Shown here piece by piece: positions 49,246 through 58,638 of a stretch of 64,000 nucleotides of DNA. The notes beneath the pieces are model-generated. The model made no database searches, had not been told where the DNA came from, and was given only the letters and a program-made list of their open reading frames with translations. This DNA comes from Streptomyces himalayensis subsp. himalayensis (GTDB lineage: Bacteria; Actinomycetota; Actinomycetes; Streptomycetales; Streptomycetaceae): NCBI RefSeq assembly GCF_013778455.1, contig NZ_JACEHE010000029.1:27276-91275 (forward strand). The letters are read 5' to 3'. Position numbers and translations under genes: made by a program. Every line of letters starts with the position of its first letter. The stretch's first letter is position 1.

Positions 49246-50532
49246 GTGGGGAAACGCACGTCCCGGGACATACGCACGGCGAACCGCTATGAGGTGCTGC
49301 GCCAGATCATCGCCGCATCGCCCACGTCGCGGCAGGAGTTGGCGGCCGCGACCGGGCTGAGTCTGGCGACGGTGGCCACGCTCGTCGGGGAGCTGCTGGA
49401 GCTCGGGATGCTCACCGAGGTCGGGTTCGAGGACTCGGCGGGCGGGCGTCCGCGCGGGCTCGTCGCCGTCAACGCGTCGGGGGGCGCGTTGATCGGCGTC
49501 GACATCGCCGAGACGTACGTCAGGGTCGAGCTGTTCGATCTGGCGCTGAACGTGCTGGCGCGCGCGGACGAGGACCTGCGCCCCGGTGAGAACCGCCCCG
49601 AGCAGGTGGTCGGCCATGTCGCCGCCGCCGTCGGCTCGGTGGTCGCGCAGGCGGGTGTGGCGGGCGCCAGGGTCCTCGGCGTCGGCATCAGCGTGCCCGG
49701 CCAGGTGGACCGTGAGGGCGGCGTCTCGGCCTACGCACCGAACTGGGACTGGCACGACGTGCCGCTCCTGGACATGCTGGCCGCCCACGTCGCGTATCCC
49801 CTGCATCTGGACAATCCGCTGCACGCGTGCACCGTGGCCGAGCTGTGGTTCGGCGCCGCACGCGGGCGCGGCGACGCCGTCGTGGTCAACCTCGGTACGG
49901 GTGTGGGCGCCGGTCTCGCACTGGGGGGCGAGCTGCACCGGGGCACCACCAACAGCGCCGGCGAGTGGGGCCACACCACACTGGTGCTGGACGGCCGGCT
50001 GTGCCACTGCGGCAACAGCGGCTGCGTGGAGACATATGTCGGGGCGCCGGGCATCATGCTCAATCTGCGGGAGCTGAGCCCGGGAAGTCCGCTGCTGCAC
50101 CCCGAGGACCAGACGGAGACGATCAACGCCCTGGCGCGCGCCGTCGCCGAGCAGGACCCGGTGGCTGTCAAGGCCGTGCAGAACACCGCCCGTTATCTCG
50201 GGGCGGGCATCTCCGACCTGGTCAACCTGCTCAATCCGGAAGTGATCGTCCTCAGCAGCTGGGTCGCGTCCGCACTCGGCGAGCCGCTGCTCGCCGAGGT
50301 GCGCGAGGCGGTCGCCCGGCACGCGTTGAAGCGGCCGCTGGCCGTCACCGAGATCGTCCTCTCCCCCATTCCCACCGACCCGGTGTGCCTCGGCGCGGCC
50401 ACCTTCGCGCTGGAAGGGTCGCTGTCCTCCGTGGGCCAGAAGCCCGGGAGCCAGCCCCAGTCGAAGTCCACGGGCGGCAGGACCGCCCGTCGCACCACCC
50501 CCGCAAGGAGCCGTACAGCACCGCCTTCGTGA
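49246..50532 (+). CDS. ROK-family transcriptional regulator
   Basis: A protein of 428 residues. A MarR-like winged helix at residues about 8-70 (NRYEVLRQIIAASPTSRQEL, TGLSLATVATLVGELLELGM) precedes a ROK sugar-kinase-like domain. The phosphate loop is GVDIAETYVRVELFD, and the structural zinc motif is CHCGNSGC at 253-260 with VETY after it. ROK regulators repress sugar genes and are released by a sugar or sugar phosphate. GTG 49246 follows GGAGGGG. The Pro/Ser/Arg-rich tail of about 40 residues is unusual. It heads the galactan-type locus and likely controls it. Confidence 0.88.
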   Translation: MGKRTSRDIRTANRYEVLRQIIAASPTSRQELAAATGLSLATVATLVGELLELGMLTEVGFEDSAGGRPRGLVAVNASGGALIGVDIAETYVRVELFDLALNVLARADEDLRPGENRPEQVVGHVAAAVGSVVAQAGVAGARVLGVGISVPGQVDREGGVSAYAPNWDWHDVPLLDMLAAHVAYPLHLDNPLHACTVAELWFGAARGRGDAVVVNLGTGVGAGLALGGELHRGTTNSAGEWGHTTLVLDGRLCHCGNSGCVETYVGAPGIMLNLRELSPGSPLLHPEDQTETINALARAVAEQDPVAVKAVQNTARYLGAGISDLVNLLNPEVIVLSSWVASALGEPLLAEVREAVARHALKRPLAVTEIVLSPIPTDPVCLGAATFALEGSLSSVGQKPGSQPQSKSTGGRTARRTTPARSRTAPPS

Positions 50533-50549
50533 CGACGGAAGGGATGCAC

Positions 50550-52421
50550 ATGTCGCGCACCACCCCCCGAACCCAGAGCCGCATACGCCCGGGCAGCAGA
50601 CGCCCGCTCCTGGCGACGGCCCTGGCCGCCGCACTCACCACCGCCGGGGCCCTGGCCTCGGCACCATCCGCGGGAGCCGCGGACTCCGCCCCCGCGGAAG
50701 TGTCCCCCCATGCCGCGCAGACCATCGACAACATCGGCGCATCGGGCGCCTGGTGGGTCAACGACCTGCAGCACTTCTCGCCCGCAGTACAGGCCCGGGT
50801 CGCGGGGCTCCTGTTCTCCGAGGACGGCCTGGACCTCAGCTCCTACCGCTACAACATCGGCGGTGGCGGCACGGCGGTGACCACGCCGTCGCGCGCCCCG
50901 GACGACTTCCGGAACGACGACGGTTCGTACGACTGGAGCAGGGACAAGGGCGGACGTACGTTCCTGGACTACGCGGCCAAGTACGGCGTCCAGGACCTGA
51001 TCGCCTTCGTGAACTCCGCACCCGCCGAATGGAAGACCAACGGCAAGAGCTGCGGCGGCTACCTGAAGGCGGAGAACACCGAGGACTTCGCCGAGTACAT
51101 CGCCGACGTGACCGACCACTTCGCCGGGCTCGGCCAGAAGTTCGACTACATCAGTCCCTTCAACGAGCCGACCAACAGCTTCGACTCCTGCGGCCAGGAG
51201 GGCATGCTGGTCCCGGTCGACCAGCGCGACGACATCGTGCGCGCGCTGGGTGCCGAGCAGCAGGCGCGCGCCCAGAAGACCGGCATCATCGCCGACGAGT
51301 CCACCAGCACGGTCAAGTTCAACGAAGAGGTCCCCCAGTGGATCTCGCAGCCGGGCACGGCCCAGTACGTCGACAAGCTGGCCCACCACACGTACGACAA
51401 CCCCAGTGACGCCAACCGGGCGAAGGTCTACGAGACGTCCAAGGCGGCGGGCATCGATTCCTGGTCGACCGAGATCTGCTGCTTCGGCAAGGGCGGCACC
51501 GGCTGGGCGCAGGAGTACGACCCCACCATCGACGGCGGCCTGAACATCTCGCGGATCGTCTACAAGGACTTCGCGACCGCACACGACTCGGCGTTTCAGT
51601 GGTGGGTCGCGCTCTCCGAGATGGTCGGCAGCGACCCGTACGCGAAGAACGACCAGGGCTGGAACGACGGGCTGATCTACTACGACCCCGACTACGCGAC
51701 GAACGGCAACCAGACGCTGTACATGACGAAGCGTTACTACGCCCTCGGCCAGTACAGCAAGTTCGTGAAGCCGGGCTCCGTCGCGCACAACGTGACGGGC
51801 GTGCCGAGCGGCGTCGAGGTCAGCGCGTACGACCGGAAGGGCAAGTGGGTCGTGGTGGTCAACAACCACAACACGACGGACACACCGCTGAACCTGCACT
51901 TCAACAGCGAAACCCCGCTGAAGGCCACACAGGCCGTACGGACCTCGGCCACCGAGAACTGGGCGTCCGCAGCTCTGCCTTCGGTGACCGACGCGACGGC
52001 CTCCACCACGCTCCCCGCCCGCTCCATCACCACGTACGTCTTCGACCAGCACGGCGACGCCACCTCCGCGGTCACGGGCGCCTGGCAGGGCAAGCAGTCC
52101 GGCAAGTGCCTCACGGCGAACGCCTCGGGAGCCGCCATCGCGACCTGCACGGGCGATGCGGCGCAGTCCTGGTCGTACGACTCCGCCGGGGCGCTGAAGG
52201 GCGCGGGCGGCTGCCTGACGGCGGCCGGCTCAGGTCTTGCCGCCGCCGACTGCACGGGCAGCGCTCAACAGCGGTGGCTCCTCAATGCCAACGGCCAGAT
52301 CGTGAGCGAGAGCTCCGGCAAGTGCCTGGACGTCAGCGGTCAGGCGACCGCCGACGGCAGCAAAGTCGTCGTCTACACCTGCAACGGCGGGGCCAACCAG
52401 GCCTGGTCAAGGCAGAGCTGA
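50550..52421 (+). CDS. Secreted GH30 glycoside hydrolase with ricin-type domain
   Basis: A protein of 623 residues. A signal peptide (PLLATALAAALTTAGALASA) precedes a GH30 catalytic barrel with YRYNIGGGGTA, acid/base Glu206 in SPFNEPTNSF and nucleophile Glu308 in WSTEICCFG. A beta side domain follows, and residues about 500-623 are a ricin-type lectin domain (SGKCLTANASG, GGCLTAAGSGL, SGKCLDVSGQATADG). It is closest in character to Streptomyces endo-beta-1,6-galactanases. It would cut beta-1,6-galactan outside the cell. ATG 50550 has AAGGG 6 nt upstream. Downstream genes import and hydrolyse the products. Confidence 0.85.
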   Translation: MSRTTPRTQSRIRPGSRRPLLATALAAALTTAGALASAPSAGAADSAPAEVSPHAAQTIDNIGASGAWWVNDLQHFSPAVQARVAGLLFSEDGLDLSSYRYNIGGGGTAVTTPSRAPDDFRNDDGSYDWSRDKGGRTFLDYAAKYGVQDLIAFVNSAPAEWKTNGKSCGGYLKAENTEDFAEYIADVTDHFAGLGQKFDYISPFNEPTNSFDSCGQEGMLVPVDQRDDIVRALGAEQQARAQKTGIIADESTSTVKFNEEVPQWISQPGTAQYVDKLAHHTYDNPSDANRAKVYETSKAAGIDSWSTEICCFGKGGTGWAQEYDPTIDGGLNISRIVYKDFATAHDSAFQWWVALSEMVGSDPYAKNDQGWNDGLIYYDPDYATNGNQTLYMTKRYYALGQYSKFVKPGSVAHNVTGVPSGVEVSAYDRKGKWVVVVNNHNTTDTPLNLHFNSETPLKATQAVRTSATENWASAALPSVTDATASTTLPARSITTYVFDQHGDATSAVTGAWQGKQSGKCLTANASGAAIATCTGDAAQSWSYDSAGALKGAGGCLTAAGSGLAAADCTGSAQQRWLLNANGQIVSESSGKCLDVSGQATADGSKVVVYTCNGGANQAWSRQS

Positions 52422-52512
52422 CGCCGTGGGGCGGGCCGCTGATGCGGCGGCCCGCCCCCACCCGCCGTTCGGTATCCCGAACCCGAAACAACGCTTCGAG
52501 CAGACTTCGTTC

Positions 52513-52526
52513 AACCCCTTGCCGAA
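52513..52526. promoter_or_regulatory. Shared motif upstream of ABC sugar operon
   Basis: AACCCCTTGCCGAA matches the element before the ROK gene at 13 of 14 positions. The surrounding 70 bases also hold four CTTCG/CGAAG words and a TTAAC. It sits 70 bp before the binding-protein start, inside the 175-bp gap after the GH30 gene. Confidence 0.4.
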
Positions 52527-52596
52527 GCCTTAGCCGAAGGTTAACGTCCCGCACCGCAACGCCATCTGAGCCGCCTTCGAGACAAGGACGTCAGCC

Positions 52597-53859
52597 ATGT
52601 CGGCAATGAGCAGCAACTGGAACCGCCGATCAGTACTCCGGGCCGCCATGGGCCTGGCCGCCACCGGCGGGCTGGCCGCGTGCGGCAGCAACACCGGTCG
52701 CGGTGGCGGTGCCGGTTCGGGTGTCAACCTGGTGCAGTACTTCCACGCGTACGGCGAGGCCGGCACCGAGCAGGCCATCAAGAAGTACGCGGCGGCCTAC
52801 GACAAGGCCAAGGTGACCACCCAGTGGATCACGGGCACCAACTTCGAGAGCAAGCTGTTCTCCGCCCTGCTCACCGACAACGCGCCCGACGTGTTCGAGT
52901 TCCACCCGCAGATCCAGCTCGTCAAGAGCGGTCAGGTGGCAGACCTCACCGACCTCATCGAGCCGGTCAAGGACGACTTCAACCAGGCCGACATCGCCTC
53001 GCACACCATCGACGGGAAGATATGGGGCGTCCGCATGATCGACGACCCGCAGTTCTTCTACTACCGCAAGTCCATGCTGGAGGACGCGGGCATCGAGCCG
53101 CCCACCACGCTGGACGAGCTTGTCGAGGCCGCCGTCAAGCTCACCACCGACAAGGTCAAGGGCGTCTTCCTCGGCAACTCGGTCACCCCGGTGATGAACC
53201 CGCTGATCTGGTCGACCGGCGCCAACACCCTCGACGACAAGAACCAGATCGCGTACCACACCGACGACGTCGCCGCGGGCCTGAAGAAGCTGCGCACCAT
53301 GTTCAAGGAGGGCCACCTGCTCCTTGACGCCCCCGCCGACTGGTGGGACCCGTCCGCGATCACGCAGGGCCTGGTCGCCATCCAGTGGTGCGGCATGTGG
53401 GCCATGCCGGTGATCCAGAAGGCGCTCGGCGACGACGTGGGCATCTTCCCGTTCCCCACCTCCGCGGACGGCGGCAAGCCCGCGGTGACCAACGGCGGCT
53501 GGTCGATGTTCGTCAACGCCAAGTCGAAGCATCTCGACGAGGCGAAGGAGTACGTGAAGTGGCTCTGGATCGACCAGAAGGAGTACCAGGAGGACTGGTC
53601 GCTCTCCTACGGCTTCCACATCCCGCCGCGCACCTCGCTCGCCGAGTCCGCCGACAAGCTGAAGTCGGGTCTGGCCGCCGAGGGCGTCAAGCTCTTCAAC
53701 GAGTACGGCAACTTCGACAACCCGGCCTGGACGCAGGCCATGATCGTCGCCCTCGAGGGTGTCATCGCCGACTCCGTGCGCAAGGGCGGTGACCCCGAGG
53801 CCGCGCTCGACAAGGCCGACAAGACGGTGAACCGCGAGCTCAAGAAGCTGTTCGGATAG
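52597..53859 (+). CDS. Sugar ABC transporter substrate-binding lipoprotein
   Basis: A protein of 420 residues of solute-binding family 1. The N-terminus NRRSVLRAAMGLAATGGLAA followed by Cys shows a twin-arginine pattern plus lipobox. Ligand-binding stretches include LLTDNAPDVFEFHPQIQLVK, IDGKIWGVRMIDDPQFFYYR and NGGWSMFVNAKSKHLDEAKE. It would bind the oligosaccharides released by the GH30 enzyme (inferred). ATG 52597 follows AAGGACG. Two permease genes follow at 22 bp and by overlap. The ATPase is missing, as is usual when a shared MsiK-type ATPase is used. Confidence 0.9.
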   Translation: MSAMSSNWNRRSVLRAAMGLAATGGLAACGSNTGRGGGAGSGVNLVQYFHAYGEAGTEQAIKKYAAAYDKAKVTTQWITGTNFESKLFSALLTDNAPDVFEFHPQIQLVKSGQVADLTDLIEPVKDDFNQADIASHTIDGKIWGVRMIDDPQFFYYRKSMLEDAGIEPPTTLDELVEAAVKLTTDKVKGVFLGNSVTPVMNPLIWSTGANTLDDKNQIAYHTDDVAAGLKKLRTMFKEGHLLLDAPADWWDPSAITQGLVAIQWCGMWAMPVIQKALGDDVGIFPFPTSADGGKPAVTNGGWSMFVNAKSKHLDEAKEYVKWLWIDQKEYQEDWSLSYGFHIPPRTSLAESADKLKSGLAAEGVKLFNEYGNFDNPAWTQAMIVALEGVIADSVRKGGDPEAALDKADKTVNRELKKLFG

Positions 53860-53881
53860 GTCGACGGGCGGACTCAACGAC

Positions 53882-54847
53882 ATGTCGACCACCACCACAC
53901 ACGGTGTCGCCAAGGGCCGTGCCGCCGAGGAGACCCCCGCGGTCCCCCGGCGGCGCGGTGTCCGCGGGCGCACTCTCAACTTCTGGCTGTTCACCGGCCC
54001 CTTCCTGATCGGGCTGGCGGTCTTCGTCTACATCCCGATCGGCTGGAGCGCGTACCTGTCCTTCTTCGAGGCGCGCTACACGGTCACGCCCAGCACGTTC
54101 GTCGGCTTCGACAACTACGCGTACATGCTGACGAACGAGAAGTTCACCGACGCGCTCGTCACCTTCACCGTCTTCGCGGCCATCGTCGTGCCCATCACCT
54201 GGGCGCTGTCGCTGGGGCTGGCGCTGATGGTGCACCGGATCCGCTTCATGAAGGCGTTCTTCCGGTCGGTGTTCTTCCTGCCGACGGCGGTCAGCTTCGT
54301 GGCCGCCTCGCTGATCTGGAAGATGTCCATCTTCAGCGGGGTCCGCTTCGGCCTCGCGAACACCGTGCTCAGCTGGTTCGGCATCGACAACATCGCGTGG
54401 CTGGCCAACCCCGACCCACCCTGGTACTGGCTGGTCATCCTGACCGTACGCCTGTGGCTGCAGGCCGGTTTCTACATGATCCTGTTCCTGGCGGCCCTGC
54501 AGAACATCCCGCAGGAGCTGTACGAGGCGGCCGCCATCGACGGCGCCAAGCCCGGCTGGCAGACCCTCCGGTACGTCACGCTGCCGCAGCTGCGCGCCAC
54601 CTCGACCGCCGTGATCCTGCTGCTGCTCGTCGCCGCCTACCAGGCCTTCGACGAGTTCTTCAACCTTCTCGCCAAGACCACCTGGGGCCGTCCGCCACTG
54701 GTCGAGCTGTACTACACGGCCCTCGGCGAGAACCAGGACTACGGCGCCGGCAGCGCGGGCGCGATGATCCTGACCCTGCTGATCTGCGTCGTCACCCTGC
54801 TCCAGGGCAAGATCATGGGCTTCGGAAGGGGTGAGGAGTCGAAATGA
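53882..54847 (+). CDS. Sugar ABC transporter permease (MalF type)
   Basis: A protein of 321 residues with six transmembrane helices after a 30-residue cytoplasmic tail (FWLFTGPFLIGLAVFVYIPI first). The EAA loop that docks the ATPase reads ELYEAAAIDGAKPGWQTLRY. It forms the import channel with the next gene. ATG 53882 follows the binding protein after 22 bp, and its end overlaps the next ATG by 4 nt (ATGA), indicating coupled translation. Confidence 0.92.
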   Translation: MSTTTTHGVAKGRAAEETPAVPRRRGVRGRTLNFWLFTGPFLIGLAVFVYIPIGWSAYLSFFEARYTVTPSTFVGFDNYAYMLTNEKFTDALVTFTVFAAIVVPITWALSLGLALMVHRIRFMKAFFRSVFFLPTAVSFVAASLIWKMSIFSGVRFGLANTVLSWFGIDNIAWLANPDPPWYWLVILTVRLWLQAGFYMILFLAALQNIPQELYEAAAIDGAKPGWQTLRYVTLPQLRATSTAVILLLLVAAYQAFDEFFNLLAKTTWGRPPLVELYYTALGENQDYGAGSAGAMILTLLICVVTLLQGKIMGFGRGEESK

Positions 54848-55737
54848 CCACCACGGCACCTCCGATCAAGGACACCGGTTCCCCCATCCCGAAGGCCCGC
54901 AAGGTGAGGCGCGGCAGTGTCGTCAGTTCCGCCGGGCTCTACTTCGCCACCGGCATCGCGGCCTTTCTCTTCCTCGTCCCCTTCTACCTGATCGTCCGCA
55001 ACGCCCTGTCCACGGACGCGGAGATCACCGGCGAGAACTGGAAGTTCTTCCCCACCGACATCCAGTGGGGCAACTTCAGCGAGCTGTTCGACGACCCGAC
55101 GGTCCCGTACGCCACGTCCCTGTGGAACTCCGCGGTCGTCGGCGTGCTGCACACGGTCGGCACCCTGCTGGTGTGTTCCCTCGCCGGGTACGGCCTGGCA
55201 CGCATCCCGTACAAGCACGCCAACAAGATCTTCTACGTGGTGCTGGTGACCCTCATGGTCCCGGCCGCCGTCACCTTCGTCCCGAGCTTCGTGCTGGTCT
55301 CGTCGCTCGGCTGGGTGTCGAGCTTTCGCGGGCTCATCATCCCGGGGCTGTTCAGCGGTTTCACGTGCTTCCTCTTCCGCCAGTACTTCCTCGGGTTCCC
55401 CAAGGAACTGGAGGAGGCGGCCCGTGTGGACGGGCTCAGCTACTGGGGCGCGTACTGGCGCGTCGTCGTGCCCAACTCGCTGAACTTCTTCGCCGCCATC
55501 GCGACCATCACCTTCATCAGCGGCTGGAACGCGTTCCTGTGGCCGCTGGTGATCGGCCAGGACCAGGAGGCGTGGACGGTACAGGTGGCCCTGTCGTCGT
55601 ACATGACCAACCAGACCGTCAACTTCCACCTGATCTTCATGGCCACGGCCGTATCCATCCTGCCTCTGGTGCTCGTCTTCCTGTTCCTCCAGCGCTGGCT
55701 GGTGCAGGGAGTCGCACAGACCGGCATCAAGGGCTGA
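54844..55737 (+). CDS. Sugar ABC transporter permease (MalG type)
   Basis: A protein of 297 residues with six transmembrane helices. The EAA loop is ELEEAARVDGLSYWGAYWRV and the C-terminal end VQGVAQTGIKG is typical of MalG-type subunits. It starts by ATGA overlap with the MalF-type gene and precedes the beta-galactosidase by 27 bp. Together with its partner it should import the oligosaccharide that the GH2 enzyme degrades. Confidence 0.92.
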   Translation: MTTTAPPIKDTGSPIPKARKVRRGSVVSSAGLYFATGIAAFLFLVPFYLIVRNALSTDAEITGENWKFFPTDIQWGNFSELFDDPTVPYATSLWNSAVVGVLHTVGTLLVCSLAGYGLARIPYKHANKIFYVVLVTLMVPAAVTFVPSFVLVSSLGWVSSFRGLIIPGLFSGFTCFLFRQYFLGFPKELEEAARVDGLSYWGAYWRVVVPNSLNFFAAIATITFISGWNAFLWPLVIGQDQEAWTVQVALSSYMTNQTVNFHLIFMATAVSILPLVLVFLFLQRWLVQGVAQTGIKG

Positions 55738-55764
55738 TCGAGCAACCTACGGAGACCCAGAACC

Positions 55765-58638
55765 ATGTCCTTCCGCACCACCGATTCCACCGACTACGTA
55801 GAGGACGTGTCGCCCGGCCGCGGCGGGCTGCCACCGCGCGCCTGGTACGCCACTTCGGACGCCGCCTCCCTGTCGCTGAACGGCAGGTGGCGCTTCCGCC
55901 TGTCCGCGACGGCCGGCGCGGAGGACGAGTCGTTCGCCGAGCCGACGTACGACGCCTCGGGCTGGGACGAGGTCGCCGTGCCCGGCCACTGGGTACTCCA
56001 GGGCGACGGGGCTTTTGGCGCGCCGATCTACACCAACCACCTGTACCCGTTCCCGGTCGACCCGCCGCGCGTGCCGACCGAGAACCCGACCGGTGACCAC
56101 ATCCACACCTTCGACCTGCCCGACGGCTGGCCGGAGGACGGCGACGCCGTGCTGCGCTTCGACGGTGTGGAGTCGTGCGCCCGGGTGTGGCTGAACGGCG
56201 AGGACATCGGCGAGTTCAAGGGCAGCCGCCTGCCGCACGAGTTCGCGGTCGGCCGTCTGCTGAAGCGCACCGGCAACGTGCTGGCGGTGCGCGTCCACCA
56301 GTGGTCCTCCGGGTCGTACCTGGAGGACCAGGACCAGTGGTGGATGCCCGGCATCTTCCGGGACGTGACCCTGCTGCACCGCCCCGAGGGCGCCGCCGGC
56401 GACTTCTTCGTCCACGCGTCGTACGACCACCGCAGCGGCGATGGAACACTGCGCGTGGACTCGCTGGTGGACGGCAGGGTCACGGTCCCGGAGCTCGGCA
56501 TCGACGTGGCCACGGGCGAGCCGCTGACCGTGCCCGTCGAGCCGTGGACGGCCGAGACGCCTCGGCTGTACGACGGTGTGCTGGCCACGGCCGGTGAGCG
56601 CATCCCGCTGCGCATCGGGTTCCGCACGGTCGTCGTCGAGGACGGCGTCATCAAGGTCAACGGCAAGCGGATCCTGCTCCGGGGCGTGAACCGGCACGAG
56701 TTCCACCCGGAGACCGGCCGGACCCTGGACCTGGACACCATGCGCCGGGACCTGGTCCTGATGAAGCAGCACAACATCAACGCGGTCCGCACCAGCCACT
56801 ACCCGCCCCACCCGGCCTTCCTCGACCTCTGCGACGAGCTGGGCCTGTGGGTCATCGACGAGTGCGACCTCGAGACGCACGGCTTCGTCGAGCAGGCCTG
56901 GCGCGACAACCCGGTCGACGACGACCGCTGGACCCCGGCGCTCCTCGACCGCGCCGCGCGCATGGTCGAGCGCGACAAGAACCACCCGTCGGTCGTCATC
57001 TGGTCGCTGGGCAACGAGGCCGGCACCGGTCGCGGCCTGACCGCGATGGCCGAGTGGATCCACGACCGGGACGCGAGCCGCCTGGTTCACTACGAGGGCG
57101 ACATCAACTGCCGCGACACGGACATGTACTCGCGGATGTACGCCTCGCACGCGGAGGTCGAGCAGATCGGCCGGGGCCTGGACGGCGGCACCGAGAAGCG
57201 CCGCACCCTGCCCTTCATCCTCTGCGAGTACGCGCACGCGATGGGCAACGGCCCTGGCGGGCTCAGCGACTACCAGCGGCTGTTCGAGAAGTACGAGCGC
57301 AACCAGGGCGGTTTCGTCTGGGAGTGGATCGACCACGGCATCAGGCACGGTGAGCTCGGCTACGCGTACGGCGGCGACTTCGGCGAGGAGCTGCACGACG
57401 GCAACTTCGTCTGCGACGGGCTGATCTTCCCGGACCGGGCGCCGTCGCCGGGGCTCGTCGAGTACAAGAAGGTGATCGAGCCGGTCCGTATCGAGGGCGA
57501 CGGCCCCGCGGGCACGGTGCGGATCACCAACGGGCACGACTTCGCCGACCTGTCGCACCTCTCGTTCGAGTGGTCGTACCAGGTCGACGGCGAGACGGTC
57601 GAGGCCGGATCGCTGGCCGTACCGGGGCTGGCCGCGGGCGAGTCGGCAGAGGTCAAGCTGCCGGAGCTGCCCGCCGACAACCGGGGCGGCGAGACGCAGT
57701 GGACGGTACGGGCGCTGCTGGCGGACGACACCGCGTGGGGCACGAAGGGCCACGAGGTAGCCTGGGCCCAGCTGCCCGTCACCGAGCGCACCCCGGCACC
57801 GGTGGCGATCGGTGACCGGCCGACGGCGAGAGACCGGCTGATCAACCTGGGCCCGGCGTCCTTCGACGCCGGCACCGGCGAGCTGCTCACCATCGGGGCG
57901 GTCGACGTCACCGGTCTCCGCCTGGACGTGTGGCGGGCGACCACCGACAACGACAACGGCGCGAGCTGGCAGGACGACATCCGCTACGGGCTGCTGTGGC
58001 GGAAGCTGGGCCTGCACCGGATGAGGCACCGCCTGGACGCCGTGGAGCTGGGTGACGACGCGCTGACCGTGCGGACCCGGGTCGCACCCGCGGCCTGGGA
58101 GCTGGGCCTGCGCACGGTGTACCGCTGGACGTCCGACGGCACCCGGCTGCGGCTGACCGTCTCGGTCACGCCCGAGGGCGAATGGCAGGTGCCGCTGCCC
58201 CGGCTCGGCATCCGCTTCGGGCTGTCCTCCGCGGACCACGTGAAGTGGTTCGGCGGCGGCCCGGGCGAGGCGTACCCGGACACACGGGCCGCCTCGAAGC
58301 TCGGCCGCTGGCAGTCCTCCGTCGACGACCTGCAGACCCCGTACGTCCGTCCCCAGGAGAACGGCGCGCGCGCCGACATCCGCTGGGCGGAGATCGGCGG
58401 TCTGCGGATCGACGGCGACCCGGAATTCTGGTTCACGGCCCGCCGCTGGACCACCGAGCAGCTCGACGCCGCAGATCACCGCACGGATCTGGTGCCGGGC
58501 GACAAGATCTGGGTCAACCTCGACAACGGCCAGGGCGGCATCGGCTCCCAGTCGTGCGGTCCGGGCCCGCTGCCGCAGTACCTGCTGCAGGCCGGGCCCG
58601 CCGAGTTCTCGTTCACCTTCCTGGAGATCGATGACTAG
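55765..58638 (+). CDS. GH2 beta-galactosidase (LacZ type)
   Basis: A protein of 957 residues, slightly shorter than LacZ of E. coli. Domain order is sugar-binding sandwich (FRLSATAGAEDESF), immunoglobulin-like domain, TIM barrel and C-terminal beta-galactosidase small-chain domain. RGVNRHEFHPETGRTLD and LMKQHNINAVRTSHYPPHP are signature stretches. The acid/base Glu418 is in WSLGNEAG and the nucleophile Glu488 in LCEYAHAMGNGPGG. No signal peptide, so it acts in the cytoplasm on imported galacto-oligosaccharides. ATG 55765 follows CGGAG. It overlaps the next gene by 8 nt. Confidence 0.92.
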   Translation: MSFRTTDSTDYVEDVSPGRGGLPPRAWYATSDAASLSLNGRWRFRLSATAGAEDESFAEPTYDASGWDEVAVPGHWVLQGDGAFGAPIYTNHLYPFPVDPPRVPTENPTGDHIHTFDLPDGWPEDGDAVLRFDGVESCARVWLNGEDIGEFKGSRLPHEFAVGRLLKRTGNVLAVRVHQWSSGSYLEDQDQWWMPGIFRDVTLLHRPEGAAGDFFVHASYDHRSGDGTLRVDSLVDGRVTVPELGIDVATGEPLTVPVEPWTAETPRLYDGVLATAGERIPLRIGFRTVVVEDGVIKVNGKRILLRGVNRHEFHPETGRTLDLDTMRRDLVLMKQHNINAVRTSHYPPHPAFLDLCDELGLWVIDECDLETHGFVEQAWRDNPVDDDRWTPALLDRAARMVERDKNHPSVVIWSLGNEAGTGRGLTAMAEWIHDRDASRLVHYEGDINCRDTDMYSRMYASHAEVEQIGRGLDGGTEKRRTLPFILCEYAHAMGNGPGGLSDYQRLFEKYERNQGGFVWEWIDHGIRHGELGYAYGGDFGEELHDGNFVCDGLIFPDRAPSPGLVEYKKVIEPVRIEGDGPAGTVRITNGHDFADLSHLSFEWSYQVDGETVEAGSLAVPGLAAGESAEVKLPELPADNRGGETQWTVRALLADDTAWGTKGHEVAWAQLPVTERTPAPVAIGDRPTARDRLINLGPASFDAGTGELLTIGAVDVTGLRLDVWRATTDNDNGASWQDDIRYGLLWRKLGLHRMRHRLDAVELGDDALTVRTRVAPAAWELGLRTVYRWTSDGTRLRLTVSVTPEGEWQVPLPRLGIRFGLSSADHVKWFGGGPGEAYPDTRAASKLGRWQSSVDDLQTPYVRPQENGARADIRWAEIGGLRIDGDPEFWFTARRWTTEQLDAADHRTDLVPGDKIWVNLDNGQGGIGSQSCGPGPLPQYLLQAGPAEFSFTFLEIDD

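Noticed and set aside
49827..50549. Upstream extension of the GH30 frame to 49827
   Set aside because: The extension overlaps the ROK gene in another frame and is low complexity; the signal peptide and ribosome binding site place the start at 50550.
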